Below, piece by piece: positions 16,175-25,029 of a DNA stretch of 56,624 bases; the first letter of the stretch is position 1, and each line of letters begins with the position of its first letter. The notes under the pieces are model-generated. The model was not told the origin of the DNA, made no database searches, and saw only the letters and a list, made by a program, of their open reading frames with translations. Origin of the DNA: Candidatus Atribacteria bacterium (GTDB lineage Bacteria; Atribacterota; Atribacteria; Atribacterales; JASGLU01); contig JASGLU010000003.1 of the NCBI GenBank assembly GCA_030156825.1, positions 1-56,624 on the forward strand. Reading direction: 5' to 3'. Both the position numbers and the translations under genes were made by a program.

Positions 16175-17194
16175 ATGTTGACCATGAAAACTCAAGAGAC
16201 AACATCTGCTGAGGAAGCTGCCCTCTCGAAGTGGAACTTAAGAGACCTGCGGAAAATCCCGGAATTTGGGGCACTGGTAGCCTTTTTAGCCCTTTTCATA
16301 TTTTTTGCCATCTTTGCCCCTCGCTTTTTTTCTCTTCGAAATATTACTTCCCTGCTCACTATCACAGCCGAGTTGGGAATTATGACTGTCGGCATATCTT
16401 TCCTGATGGTTAGTGGGGAAATTGACCTTTCTGTCAGCGGTGTGTACGCTATGGCCGGCTTCATTTTTGTTACCCTGGCCAATATTTTCACTTTTCCCCT
16501 GGGTTCTCTCGTAGCCCTGGTTGTTGCCCTACTCATTTCCATTTCCATCGGTTTTATCAACAGCCGAGTGGTTTTAAGAGGAGGCATCCCCTCCTTCATC
16601 GCCACCTTGGGAATGATGATGTTTCTCCGGGGGATACTTCTGGGAATCACCGGTGGGCGTTCTATTTCCTACGCTGGCGATAGTTTGGTTCCCAGCTTAT
16701 TAACCGGAATCATGGCTTACAGATTTAGACCATCCCATTTCTGGTTTATTGCTCTCGTAGTCATTTTTTCCTTTATTCTTAACCGGACCGTGTTTGGTAA
16801 CCGGGTATTTGCTACCGGGGGAAAGAGGCAAGCCGCCTATACTATGGGAGTCAACGTAAACCGGGTAAAGACCGCTTGCTTCATGATTTCAGCTGCTCTG
16901 GCCGGTTTATCAGGTGCGATTGCCATCAGCCGGTTTAACCTGGCTAACGTATCTTTTGGCCAGGGGATGGAGTTGGAAGCAATTGCCGCAGCAGTAATCG
17001 GCGGCACCCTGATGACCGGGGGCTACGGTTCAATCATAGGGGCAGCTTTTGGAGCAGGTATCATGGGCATGGTGCGAACCGGCCTGGTCATGACAGGCGT
17101 CCCCAGCTACTGGTACAATGCCTTTGTGGGGGTAATTTTAGTGATAGCCGCTATAGTAAACTTAAAGTTGAGAAGTGCTGTCCTGGGAGAGTAA
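16175..17194 (+). CDS. CUT2 sugar ABC importer permease (RbsC family)
   Basis: A 339-aa integral membrane protein of the ribose/xylose-type permease family, with about nine to ten hydrophobic segments. Conserved segments are ISFLMVSGEIDLSVSGVYAM (about residues 75-94), the cytoplasmic coupling stretch NRVFATGGKRQAAYTMGVNV, and AIAAAVIGGTLMTGGYGSIIGA. The GEIDLSVG-like and IGGT motifs are hallmarks. The ATG at 16175 follows TTAGGAGGTAAATTCA. It forms the transport channel with the ATPase encoded 12 nt downstream. Probably homodimeric, since only one permease gene is present in this unit. Confidence 0.88.
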   Translation: MLTMKTQETTSAEEAALSKWNLRDLRKIPEFGALVAFLALFIFFAIFAPRFFSLRNITSLLTITAELGIMTVGISFLMVSGEIDLSVSGVYAMAGFIFVTLANIFTFPLGSLVALVVALLISISIGFINSRVVLRGGIPSFIATLGMMMFLRGILLGITGGRSISYAGDSLVPSLLTGIMAYRFRPSHFWFIALVVIFSFILNRTVFGNRVFATGGKRQAAYTMGVNVNRVKTACFMISAALAGLSGAIAISRFNLANVSFGQGMELEAIAAAVIGGTLMTGGYGSIIGAAFGAGIMGMVRTGLVMTGVPSYWYNAFVGVILVIAAIVNLKLRSAVLGE

Positions 17195-17206
17195 GGAGGT
17201 GGAAAG

Positions 17207-17971
17207 ATGAATCAAAAACAAGCGTTGGTAAAAATGGAAAACATTCAAAAGAGATTTGGCAAAGTCAGGGCCCTAAAAGGAGTGGATTTTGAGGTTTACG
17301 AGCAGGAAGTAGTGGGCCTCTTGGGAGATAACGGAGCGGGGAAATCGACTTTAATTAAGATTCTCTCTGGTGTTTATCGGCCCGATAAGGGAAACATATA
17401 TATTCAGGGTAAAAAAGTGGAAATCAATTCTCCCGAAGAAGCTCGGGAGCTGGGGATTGAAACTGTCCACCAAGACCTCTCCTTGATAGAGAAAATGAGT
17501 GTGGCTCGCAACTTCTTTTTGGGTAAAGAGCCCACCAAAAAAATAGGCACTCTGGAAGTTCTGGATTTAAGAAAAATGAACCGTGAGTGTATGAGCGGGC
17601 TCAAACAGGTAGGAATCGAGCTTCGTTCTCCCACTGAATTTGTTTCCACTCTCTCTGGTGGCCAAAGACAGGCCATTGCTATTGGCAGAGCAGTTTACTT
17701 TGGAGCTCAAATTCTTATTCTGGATGAACCTTTGCGTAACCTCTCTATCCGGGAGCAGCGAACCATATTAAATCATATTCAGGAGGCCCGAAAACAAGGG
17801 TCCTCAGTCATTTTTATTACTCACAACGTTCACCACGTATGCCCGGTGGCTGACCGGATAGTGCTGTTAGAAAACGGAGAAAAACTGGGGGAGGTGAAAG
17901 CGGGAGAACTAACTCCAGAAGAGATTGCCGAGTGCATTGCTAACGGCCAAATGATAGAAAAAGCTAAGTAG
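17207..17971 (+). CDS. CUT2 sugar ABC importer ATPase, single-domain (FrcA-like)
   Basis: A 254-aa ATPase, half the size of RbsA-type proteins, as in FrcA-type sugar importers. Walker A is GDNGAGKST, the signature is LSGGQRQAIAIG, Walker B is ILILDEPLRNLS and the H-loop is ITHNVHHV. The residues after the Walker B glutamate read PLRNLS where PTAAL is usual, a mild divergence with the catalytic Glu kept. It follows the permease by 12 nt with AAGGAGGTGGAAAG ahead of its ATG. Completes the importer placed next to iolG; likely inositol uptake. Confidence 0.87.
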   Translation: MNQKQALVKMENIQKRFGKVRALKGVDFEVYEQEVVGLLGDNGAGKSTLIKILSGVYRPDKGNIYIQGKKVEINSPEEARELGIETVHQDLSLIEKMSVARNFFLGKEPTKKIGTLEVLDLRKMNRECMSGLKQVGIELRSPTEFVSTLSGGQRQAIAIGRAVYFGAQILILDEPLRNLSIREQRTILNHIQEARKQGSSVIFITHNVHHVCPVADRIVLLENGEKLGEVKAGELTPEEIAECIANGQMIEKAK

Positions 17972-18034
17972 ATTTTTATTTTGTCCACCTCGTAGACTGT
18001 TTTGTGGCAATCTAAAAGCGAGACTACCATGTCA

Positions 18035-18053
18035 CTGGAGCGTTTTGCTCCAG
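18035..18053 (+). terminator. Terminator-like hairpin after the CUT2 transporter
   Basis: CTGGAGC (18035-18041) pairs with GCTCCAG (18047-18053) over a 5-nt loop, followed by CGTTCTTATTTTATTT. It lies 64 nt past the ATPase stop. Confidence 0.5.
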
Positions 18054-18135
18054 CGTTCTTATTTTATTTCCCTGATGCTGCTTCGCAGCACCAGATGACA
18101 ATGAAAATAGAATCCTTTCCTTTGGAAGGAAATTT

Positions 18136-18167
18136 TGGATGCCCGATTACTAATTTCGGGCATGACA
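18136..18167. repeat. 32-bp interspersed repeat, copy 2
   Basis: TGGATGCCCGATTA and then AATTTCGGGCATGACA around two variable bases. Same length and layout as 146-177 and 22872-22903. The arms GCCCGA and TCGGGC form a hairpin. Confidence 0.7.
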
Positions 18168-18196
18168 GAAAATAGGTATAACGTAGGAGACTGAGG

Positions 18197-18237
18197 GAAT
18201 ACAACTGAGGAAGGAAAGCACTTCCTCAGTTGTATTC
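18197..18237. repeat. Hairpin repeat, copy 2 (extended arms)
   Basis: A perfect 17-bp stem: GAATACAACTGAGGAAG (18197-18213) pairs with 18221-18237, with a 7-nt loop. Its inner 10 bp equal the hairpin at 44-70. It lies 20 nt upstream of the uxaE start and could affect its expression. Confidence 0.65.
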
Positions 18238-18257
18238 TATAAATTCTTGTTAAAGAG

Positions 18258-19757
18258 GTGAGATTTTTGTTTGAAGAAACCAAAATCTTAGTAGAACAAG
18301 TTGCTCAAAAGGAAGGCATTTCCCTTCGGGTTTATCCCCGTCCAATTGAGTTGCCGGCTTTATCCTCCCTACTTTTCCCGGTAAAGGGAGAAAGGGTCTT
18401 TTATTTGGGAGCCTGGTCAGAAAAAGCCGACCATTTTTTACAACATCCCCAATTCTTCCAATTTAAGCCGGATAAGAACAAATACTTTAGCCTTTACCCT
18501 TTTGATTTTGCCAACTATCAGCTTTTAAGTCAACATCTCCCCCGGCTTCGGCCGGCTCCGGCTCGAGTGCGTTCCTCGGTGGGGAGCGGTGACCGACTGG
18601 GACTGGTTTCAGCTACCCATCTGGAGGTATTCCGAAACTATCCCTTCTTCCCCATCATTGCCCAACAATCTCCTCGAGAACTGGAAAAAACTCACCGCAC
18701 TTTTGAAGAAGTTCTTCTCAGTGCCGCTTGGGGAGTATTGGAAAGTGGTTTTGAAGGCCAATTCGGGGCCGATGCCGACCATATAAAAGACGAAAATTAT
18801 CTCAGAGCTGGCATTAAAAGTCACTTTACCATGTTTACTCTGGATGGAAGCGAGGTTATTCGTCCCGAAGGTTTTAGTCTAACTGCCAACCAGCTTAAAG
18901 CCGAGTTTGACCGCCTCTCCCCCTCCCAAAAAGAGATATTCAACCGCTACCAAGGGAAGGAACTACACCTTGGGGGAGGAATCACTTTAAACTTTAAGCC
19001 GGAGACCCTGTTACCCATCGTAATTGCCCTCTTTGGGGTAATAGAGTGGGTAGAGCAGATGAACTCTATTTTAAACGATGAGCTCTCCGACTTTGACCTC
19101 GAGGTCTCTCTGGATGAAACCGAAGTCATCACTTCTCCTGAAGCCCACTTTCTGGTGGCAGAAGAGCTCCATCGTCGGGGAATAGACTTCCAGAGTCTGG
19201 CTCCCCGTTTTCCGGGTAAGTTCGAAAAAGGAGTAGACTACCAGGGAGATTTGTCAGAGTTGACTCAAGAGTTGAAAGCCCAGGTAGCAGTACAACAGGA
19301 AATAGAGGGATACCGCTTGAGCCTTCACTCTGGGAGCGATAAGTGGACAGTTTACCCCCTCTTTGCTGAGCTTACCGGGGGCTTATTTCACTTGAAGACC
19401 TCGGGTACCAACTGGCTGGCAGCCCTTTCGGTTTTAGCAAAGCTCTCTCCTTCCCTTTTCCGACGAGCTTACCAGATAGGGATGGACCACTTAGAAGAAA
19501 GCCTGCAGGCCTATTCCATCTCCTTTGACCGGGAGGAACTTCCCTTGGATTTGAGTTCTACTCCCGATGATCGTTTACCCGAGTTGATGGATAAGCGAGC
19601 TCCCCGGCAGATGCTTCACATCTCCTATGGGCCTATCCTGGAAGAGATGGGAAAAGAGCTTTACCAATTTTGGTTTGAAGCAGAAAAAGAACACTATCAG
19701 AAGGTGGGAGACAACTTAAAGCGCCATCTTGAACTTTTAACCCAAGTTGCACCATAA
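18258..19757 (+). CDS. uxaE: Tagaturonate epimerase (UxaE-like)
   Basis: A 499-aa protein recognised as the UxaE family (T. maritima TM0440), which interconverts D-tagaturonate and D-fructuronate. Evidence is its family-typical length and the central block GADADHIKDENYL followed by AGIKSHFTMFTLDGSE (about residues 168-200). These hold the Asp, His and Lys expected in the active site. Further blocks are SLDETEVITSPEAHFL and the C-terminal LHISYGPILEEMG. It would take the tagaturonate made by IolO onward to hexuronate catabolism. The GTG at 18258 overlaps GAGGTG; a TTG at 18267 has better spacing and may be the real start. gnd lies downstream, an association like that I recall in T. maritima. 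No signal peptide is seen. Confidence 0.82.
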   Translation: MRFLFEETKILVEQVAQKEGISLRVYPRPIELPALSSLLFPVKGERVFYLGAWSEKADHFLQHPQFFQFKPDKNKYFSLYPFDFANYQLLSQHLPRLRPAPARVRSSVGSGDRLGLVSATHLEVFRNYPFFPIIAQQSPRELEKTHRTFEEVLLSAAWGVLESGFEGQFGADADHIKDENYLRAGIKSHFTMFTLDGSEVIRPEGFSLTANQLKAEFDRLSPSQKEIFNRYQGKELHLGGGITLNFKPETLLPIVIALFGVIEWVEQMNSILNDELSDFDLEVSLDETEVITSPEAHFLVAEELHRRGIDFQSLAPRFPGKFEKGVDYQGDLSELTQELKAQVAVQQEIEGYRLSLHSGSDKWTVYPLFAELTGGLFHLKTSGTNWLAALSVLAKLSPSLFRRAYQIGMDHLEESLQAYSISFDREELPLDLSSTPDDRLPELMDKRAPRQMLHISYGPILEEMGKELYQFWFEAEKEHYQKVGDNLKRHLELLTQVAP

Positions 19758-19790
19758 GTTCCAGAAATCAGCCTGTATCAGGCTTTTGTC

Positions 19791-19812
19791 TTTTAGCGCC
19801 GCAGGCGGTCTA
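19791..19812. repeat. 22-bp CGCAGGCGGT repeat, copy 1
   Basis: TTTTAGCGCCGCAGGCGG plus TCTA is repeated exactly at 22918-22939. Shorter relatives with the core TAGGCGGTT lie near 19969 and 19994, and CGCAGGCGGTCC near 22846, all in intergenic DNA around uxaE, gnd and the LarA-like gene. Confidence 0.65.
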
Positions 19813-19834
19813 CTGGAAATTATCAAGGTAAGCG

Positions 19835-19905
19835 CTTATCCAGATATTTGGGGAAAAAACATCCCAAAGATCTGGATAAGACTGAGGAAGTGCTCTTTCC
19901 TCGGT
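19835..19905. repeat. Two adjacent intergenic hairpins
   Basis: An 18-bp stem with one mismatch (19835-19852 with 19863-19880; arm CTTATCCAGATATTTGGG). The degenerate third copy of the ACTGAGGAAG hairpin (19881-19905) follows at once. Together with the TAGGCGGTT repeats it fills the 290-bp uxaE-gnd gap. Confidence 0.55.
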
Positions 19906-20047
19906 AGGCTTTTCCTTTTAGTTTTTTGCCTTTTAATCTTACATCGACCGTAGGTTGTTTTCTTACGCCATAGGCGGTTTGTTTTTAACACCGTAGGCGG
20001 TTCGAGCAAGTCTATGTTAAAATAACTAAAAATAACAGGAGGAAAAA

Positions 20048-21469
20048 ATGCCTCAAAAATGTGATATAGGGATTATCGGCATGGCGGTAATGGGCCAAAA
20101 TTTAGCTTTAAACATCGCTCGCAAAGGGTTTTCGGTTGCAGTTTTTAACCGAACTGCAGAAAAAACCAGGCAATTTTTTGAAAATCGGGTTAAAGATGAA
20201 CCTATCTATCCCGCCTACAGTTTGGAAGAGTTTATCGATCTCCTTCGGTCACCTAAAAAAGTGATGCTCATGGTCAAAGCCGGAAAACCAGTAGAAAGTT
20301 TCTTGGAATTGCTCTTCCCCCTGCTTGAAGCGGGAGATTTAATTTTAGACGGGGGGAACTCCCACTTCCAAGACACCGAAAGAAGAATTGCCCAGGCAGA
20401 AAAGAAAGGCCTGCTCTATTTAGGGGTGGGGATAAGTGGCGGAGAGGAAGGAGCACTCAACGGTCCTTCTATCATGCCGGGTGGACACCGGGCAGGATAT
20501 GAATTAGTCGAAGAAATCCTCAAGCAGGCAGCTGCTCAGGCTGATGGTCCTTGTACAACTTACTTAGGACCGGGAGGAGCCGGACATTTCGTCAAAATGG
20601 TACACAATGGAATCGAATATGCGATTATGCAAGCTATCGCCGAATGTTACGATTTATTCCGGAAAGCTTACCAGTTAAAAGCTCCCCAAATTGGTCAAAT
20701 ATTTGACCAATGGAATCAGTCACCTAATCTCCAATCCTATCTGCTTGAAATATCGAGTCAGGTGCTGCAGTACCAGGACCAAGAAACAAAGACTCCCCTG
20801 GTAGACTTGATTTTAGATCAGGCAGAGCAAAAAGGAACCGGGAAATGGACTTCCCAAACTGCCTTTGACCTGGGAGTGCCTACCCCCACCATCAATCAAT
20901 CGGTAATTACCAGAACTTTATCTTCTTTTTCAGACCTCCGTCAAAAGACTTCCAATCTCCTAAAACCGGAGGAAAAAGAAGGACCAACTTACCTTGTAGG
21001 GGAAGAAGGGGCCCGCTCTCTCTTTTCCCAGGCTCTTTTTCTAACCGAACTGGCTGCTTTCTCTGAAGGGTTCCATTTACTATACCAGGCTTCTTCTGAG
21101 CTCAACTACCATCTTTCTCTACCCGATATTGCCCGCATCTGGCAAGGAGGTTGCATCTTACAGGCTCCTCTTTTAAAGAGGATTCAAGCAGCTTTCAAAA
21201 CTGATAGTTTTCCCCTTCTTTTTGCCACTTCCCAATTTAAACAAGAAGTAAAAGATAACCTGCAGGCTTTGGTGCAAACGGTTACCTTAGGTGCCCAAAA
21301 CAATACTCCACTTCCCTGTCTGGGAGCTGCTCTTTCTTACTATCAAGCCTGGCAAGCAGAAACCTTACCTACCAACCTTATCCAGGCCCAGAGAGACTAT
21401 TTTGGCGCCCATACCTACCGCCGAATCGATCGGGAAGGAATTTTTCACACTATATGGAAGGAGGGATAA
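20048..21469 (+). CDS. gnd: 6-phosphogluconate dehydrogenase, decarboxylating
   Basis: A 473-aa enzyme converting 6-phosphogluconate to ribulose 5-phosphate with NAD(P) reduction and CO2 release. The Rossmann motif GIIGMAVMGQNLALNIA is at the N-terminus. The substrate motif ILDGGNSHFQDTERR (about residues 100-114), VGISGGEEGALNGPSIMPGG and the catalytic K/N segment GAGHFVKMVHNGIEY are intact. The C-terminal helical domain includes KGTGKWT and ends with TYRRIDREGIFHTIWKEG. Length is normal for the long bacterial form. The ATG at 20048 follows AACAGGAGGAAAAA. It ends 2 nt before the LarA-like start, so the two are translationally close. Cytoplasmic. Confidence 0.95.
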   Translation: MPQKCDIGIIGMAVMGQNLALNIARKGFSVAVFNRTAEKTRQFFENRVKDEPIYPAYSLEEFIDLLRSPKKVMLMVKAGKPVESFLELLFPLLEAGDLILDGGNSHFQDTERRIAQAEKKGLLYLGVGISGGEEGALNGPSIMPGGHRAGYELVEEILKQAAAQADGPCTTYLGPGGAGHFVKMVHNGIEYAIMQAIAECYDLFRKAYQLKAPQIGQIFDQWNQSPNLQSYLLEISSQVLQYQDQETKTPLVDLILDQAEQKGTGKWTSQTAFDLGVPTPTINQSVITRTLSSFSDLRQKTSNLLKPEEKEGPTYLVGEEGARSLFSQALFLTELAAFSEGFHLLYQASSELNYHLSLPDIARIWQGGCILQAPLLKRIQAAFKTDSFPLLFATSQFKQEVKDNLQALVQTVTLGAQNNTPLPCLGAALSYYQAWQAETLPTNLIQAQRDYFGAHTYRRIDREGIFHTIWKEG

Positions 21470-21471
21470 AC

Positions 21472-22767
21472 ATGCTCCTTTTTGAAAAAGGCTCGGCCGA
21501 TATCAACTTTACCCCGGAAGAAATTGAAGAGAGCTTACAGGAAGCGGCAGAACGGCTCGAACTGGGAGGGAAAAAAGTGCTGGTCATCGTTCCCGATGCC
21601 ACCCGCACTGCTCCTATGAAAACTATTTTTTCAACTTTGCAGCGATATGTACGGCCTAAAGCACAAAAACTCGATTTTTTAATCGCTCTTGGCACTCATC
21701 CCCCCATGAGGGACGAAGAAATTAAAAATCACTTAGGGGTAACCCCTCAGGAAGCAGAAGCTATGGGGATTTCTATCTTCAACCACTCCTGGGATGACCC
21801 AAAAACCCTGAGAACTATCGGCACCATATCTCCTCAAGAAATGAAAGAAATATCAAACGGACTATTAGAAGAAGAAATACCGGTGTCGGTTAACCACCGG
21901 ATTTTTGACTATCAGGAGCTTTTGATTGTAGGACCAGTTTTCCCGCATGAAGTAGTAGGTTTTTCGGGAGGATACAAATATCTCTTCCCCGGAATTTCGG
22001 GAGGAGAAATCACCAACCGCTATCACTGGTTAGCCGCTTTAATCACCAATCCTAAAATTATTGGCCACAAATACACTCCCACCCGAGAAGTGCTAAACCG
22101 GGCAGCCCGTTTCATTCCTATCCCCATCTCGGCTATTTGTTTTGTTATGCAAGGGGAAGCGATGAGCGGCCTTTTTGCCGGTGACGTGGTTGAGGCCTGG
22201 TCAAAAGCAGCTGACTTATCAGCTCAGGTTAATATCACCTATGTAGAAAAGCCATTTCATACCGTAATCTCAATTGCCCCTCCCATGTATAACGAGCTTT
22301 GGGTGGGAGGAAAATGTATGTACAAATTAGAACCGATAGTAGCTGATGGGGGGACCGTTATTATTTATGCCCCTCAAATAAAAGAGATTTCTGTCACTCA
22401 CGGTCGTTACTTGCAAGAAATCGGTTATCACACCCGCGACTTTTTCTTAGCACAATGGGATAAGTATCAATCCTACCCTGGAGGGGTGCTGGCTCACTCC
22501 ACTCATGTGAAAGGCATTGGCAAGTTCTTAAACGGACGTGAGTATCCCCGGGTAGAAGTAGTCTTGGCTACTGGTATCCCGAAAGAGATATGCCAAAAAA
22601 TCAACTTAGGGTACATGGATTATAAAAAAATCAATCTGGAAGAATATCAAAACCGGGAAGAAGAGGGAATTTTAGTAGTTCCCCGGGCGGGAGAAGTCCT
22701 CTACCGCTTAGCTGACGGCTCTTTTCCTGATATTGATAAATTGGAGTTCTCTCAGTTAGTCCATTAA
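21472..22767 (+). CDS. LarA-family nickel-pincer racemase/epimerase homologue
   Basis: A 431-aa LarA-superfamily protein. LarA-type enzymes use a nickel-pincer nucleotide to racemise or epimerise 2-hydroxyacids; characterised homologues include malate racemase and a D-gluconate 2-epimerase. Seen here: PDATRTAP near residue 41, GTHPPM near 75, and FSGGYKYLFPGISGGEI near 168. The last includes the lysine position that holds the pincer cofactor. No larB, larC or larE cofactor genes are in the window. Placement directly behind gnd and near uxaE suggests an aldonate or hexonate substrate rather than lactate. That is inference from context. The ATG at 21472 follows GGAAGGAGGGATAAA within the end of gnd. 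Confidence 0.75.
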   Translation: MLLFEKGSADINFTPEEIEESLQEAAERLELGGKKVLVIVPDATRTAPMKTIFSTLQRYVRPKAQKLDFLIALGTHPPMRDEEIKNHLGVTPQEAEAMGISIFNHSWDDPKTLRTIGTISPQEMKEISNGLLEEEIPVSVNHRIFDYQELLIVGPVFPHEVVGFSGGYKYLFPGISGGEITNRYHWLAALITNPKIIGHKYTPTREVLNRAARFIPIPISAICFVMQGEAMSGLFAGDVVEAWSKAADLSAQVNITYVEKPFHTVISIAPPMYNELWVGGKCMYKLEPIVADGGTVIIYAPQIKEISVTHGRYLQEIGYHTRDFFLAQWDKYQSYPGGVLAHSTHVKGIGKFLNGREYPRVEVVLATGIPKEICQKINLGYMDYKKINLEEYQNREEEGILVVPRAGEVLYRLADGSFPDIDKLEFSQLVH

Positions 22768-22773
22768 TGAGGT

Positions 22774-22807
22774 ATTGTAGGGGCGTATGGCCATACGCCC
22801 CTACAAT
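22774..22807. terminator. Perfect 34-bp palindrome, terminator after the LarA-like gene
   Basis: Two 17-nt perfectly complementary halves meet with no spacer (ATTGTAGGGGCGTATGG and its complement). A run of eight T follows directly. It lies 6 nt after the LarA-like stop. The GTAGGGGCG...CGCCCCTAC form is a dispersed palindrome type seen in other genomes, so it may be a mobile repeat that serves as terminator. Confidence 0.7.
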
Positions 22808-22871
22808 GTTTTTTTTGCATTCTCTGTTTCTCGTCTTCATTATCGCAGGCGGTCCACACTATAAACCGCCT

Positions 22872-22903
22872 TGGATTCCCGATTAAAAATTTCGGGAATG
22901 ACA
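22872..22903. repeat. 32-bp interspersed repeat, copy 3
   Basis: TGGATTCCCGATTA and then AATTTCGGGAATGACA around two variable bases. The arms differ from copy 2 by compensated changes (TTCCCGA with TCGGGAA), keeping the hairpin. Confidence 0.7.
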
Positions 22904-22917
22904 AAGTTTCTTTCTGT

Positions 22918-22939
22918 TTTTAGCGCCGCAGGCGGTCTA
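22918..22939. repeat. 22-bp CGCAGGCGGT repeat, copy 2
   Basis: Exact copy of 19791-19812. Its last three bases provide the stop codon of the leftward isomerase gene, so the repeat reaches into coding sequence. Confidence 0.65.
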
Positions 22940-23845
22940 TACCATATACGGTTCTAAAAGTTGCTTAGCCAGTAAAATACCTCGTAATTTACTGGCAGTA
23001 TCTTTTTCAAAGCTGCGATCCTCATGCTCGATGCTTACTACATAATCGTAACCCACTTCGTAAAGGGCGGTGATGAAAGAATTCCAATCAATATCTCCAG
23101 TTCCGGCCACTTTATCTATGTACCAGCCAAAACCAAAGATTCCCACTTCGTTTAATTTATCCCAGTCAATGCGCGTATCTTTGGCATGGACATGGAAAAT
23201 TTTTTCCTTAAAATCGTGCACCACTTTTACATAGTCAATTTGTTGCCAGATGAGATGCGAGGGGTCAAGGTTAAGACCAAAATAATCCGAAGGGATGGCT
23301 TCAAACATTCTGCTCCAGATAGCGGGAGTGGTGGCCAGATTAGTTCCTCCCGGCCAGCGGTCTAAGCTATAGAGCATGGGGCAATTCTCAATGGCTAATT
23401 TTACTCCGTGGTCTTCGGCAAACTTGACCAGGTCGGGAAAAACTTTTCCATATTCTGCTAACGCCTCTTCCAAGTTAGTTTTAGGGTCTCTGCCTACGAA
23501 AGTGCCCACTATCCCTACTCCCAGCTCTTCAGCTGCCCGAATAACTTTTTTTAAGTGTTCATGGTAGAACTTTCGGTTTTCTAAGTTTGGGTCCAGATGG
23601 TTGGGGTAATAACCCAGAGAAGATATTTCCAGCTGGTTCTGAGCTAAAAGCTCCTTAACTCTTGCAATTTCTTGTTCGGTCAGGTTATCTACTTCAATAT
23701 GTTGAGTACCGGCGTATCTTCTTTTCTCAAAAACCTTGGGCCAACAGGCCACTTCCAGCATACCAAAACCTTGTTCACCCGCCCATTTGGCTATCTCTTC
23801 TAAACTTAATTCCGGTAAACAAGCAGTCATAAAACCCAGTTTCAT
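22937..23845 (-). CDS. Sugar phosphate isomerase/epimerase, xylose-isomerase-like TIM barrel
   Basis: A 302-aa TIM-barrel protein of the AP-endonuclease-2/xylose-isomerase-like family. The metal ligands are visible: Glu in VKLAIENCP, Asp and His in GLNLDPSHLIWQ, His in IFHVHAKDTRID and Glu in VSIEHED. The residues after the His ligand (AKDTRID, GWYIDKVAGTGDIDW) place it in the subgroup commonly paired with Gfo/Idh/MocA oxidoreductases, as here. The ATG at 23845 has AAGAGGTG six bases upstream; the GTG two codons earlier abuts the ribosome-binding site. Last gene of the gntR-ROK-dehydrogenase-isomerase unit. The exact sugar substrate is unknown. Confidence 0.78.
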   Translation of the reverse strand: MKLGFMTACLPELSLEEIAKWAGEQGFGMLEVACWPKVFEKRRYAGTQHIEVDNLTEQEIARVKELLAQNQLEISSLGYYPNHLDPNLENRKFYHEHLKKVIRAAEELGVGIVGTFVGRDPKTNLEEALAEYGKVFPDLVKFAEDHGVKLAIENCPMLYSLDRWPGGTNLATTPAIWSRMFEAIPSDYFGLNLDPSHLIWQQIDYVKVVHDFKEKIFHVHAKDTRIDWDKLNEVGIFGFGWYIDKVAGTGDIDWNSFITALYEVGYDYVVSIEHEDRSFEKDTASKLRGILLAKQLLEPYMV

Positions 23846-23859
23846 ATCCACACCTCTTT

Positions 23860-25017
23860 CTATTCAACTTTAACCCATTTTTCTTCCTTAGCACTACGCA
23901 GAATGGCCTCACACAGGACAACTTCTCTCAAACCATCTTGGAAAGTGGGAAAACTCGGGCTACCCTCCCCTGATCCTTGCCCCAAAATTTGCAGGTAAAC
24001 TTCTCGGAAAAGTTGTTTGGAAGTGTCAGGGAATCCTTCATTGTGCCCTCCCGGGAAGGAAATAATTTTTCTGGTTTCTTCACTCACCAAAGAAGGGTCT
24101 TTCAGCAAGTACTCGTTAGCTTTGTCTCGACGACCGATCCAAAGTTCATTCGGTTTTTCCGAATCCCAAAAGAGAGCAGAATGAGAGCCATCGATTTCAA
24201 AAGAACAGCGATTTTTCCTACCAGCTGCTACCTGGTTTACCGTCAGCACTCCGTGTGCTCCATCTGCAAAATGCAAGAGTACGCTGGCATAATCCTCAGT
24301 GGAAATAGGCACATCCTGGTAATCTTCCGGTTTCAATATTTTGCCGGCATAGGTTTCTACCGGTTTCAGAGGTTTCTTTCTGATTTTGTGAAAAGTGGCA
24401 AAATCAGCCATAACCTCTACCACTTTTTTCTGGGTAACGTATTCTATCAGGTCCAACCAGTGAGAACCAATATCGGCTATAGCCCGAGACTCACCGCTAA
24501 GTTCAGGTTCTAACCTCCAGTTATAGTCAGTTTCGTAGAAAAGCCAATCCTGAAGGTAGGAACCATGCACTGCCAACACTTTCCCCACTTCTCCTGCTTT
24601 AACCATCTGGGCTGATTCCCGCACTAAAGGATAATAGCGAATATTAAAGTGCACGGCGTTCATCAAACCTTTTTTCTCGGCCAGCTCCACCAACTCTTCT
24701 GCTTCTTTCCGGTTCATAGCCAGCGGTTTTTCGCACAAAACATGTTTTCCCGCCAGTAAAGCTTCTTTAGACATCTGATAGTGTAAATAGTTAGGGGTGC
24801 AAATATGGACCAGCTCCACCTCTTCATCTCTTAAAAGGTCCTGGTAGTTGCCATAGTACTTTCCTATCATATATTGTTCGGCTTTAGCTTTGGCTATTTC
24901 ATCGTTTAAGTCGGCCAGAGCTACCACTTCGGCCATAAAAGTCCGTTTAGCAGCTTCAATGTGAGCCGGACCGATAAAGCCAGTCCCAATAACCCCGATT
25001 TTCAAAGTATCCGCCAT
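23860..25017 (-). CDS. Gfo/Idh/MocA-family oxidoreductase
   Basis: A 385-aa NAD(P)-dependent sugar or polyol dehydrogenase. The Rossmann segment [18 protein letters not shown] starts the protein, the family motif EKPLAMN is near residue 97, and the active-site Asp/His segment is [13 protein letters not shown] near 182. The tail ([39 protein letters not shown]) is typical of the group acting on sugars and uronates. It is encoded between the ROK kinase (13 nt) and the isomerase (14 nt). Ketosugar formation followed by isomerisation is a plausible joint reaction. Substrate not determinable. Confidence 0.82.
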   Translation of the reverse strand: MADTLKIGVIGTGFIGPAHIEAAKRTFMAEVVALADLNDEIAKAKAEQYMIGKYYGNYQDLLRDEEVELVHICTPNYLHYQMSKEALLAGKHVLCEKPLAMNRKEAEELVELAEKKGLMNAVHFNIRYYPLVRESAQMVKAGEVGKVLAVHGSYLQDWLFYETDYNWRLEPELSGESRAIADIGSHWLDLIEYVTQKKVVEVMADFATFHKIRKKPLKPVETYAGKILKPEDYQDVPISTEDYASVLLHFADGAHGVLTVNQVAAGRKNRCSFEIDGSHSALFWDSEKPNELWIGRRDKANEYLLKDPSLVSEETRKIISFPGGHNEGFPDTSKQLFREVYLQILGQGSGEGSPSFPTFQDGLREVVLCEAILRSAKEEKWVKVE

Positions 25018-25029
25018 TTTATTTCCTCC

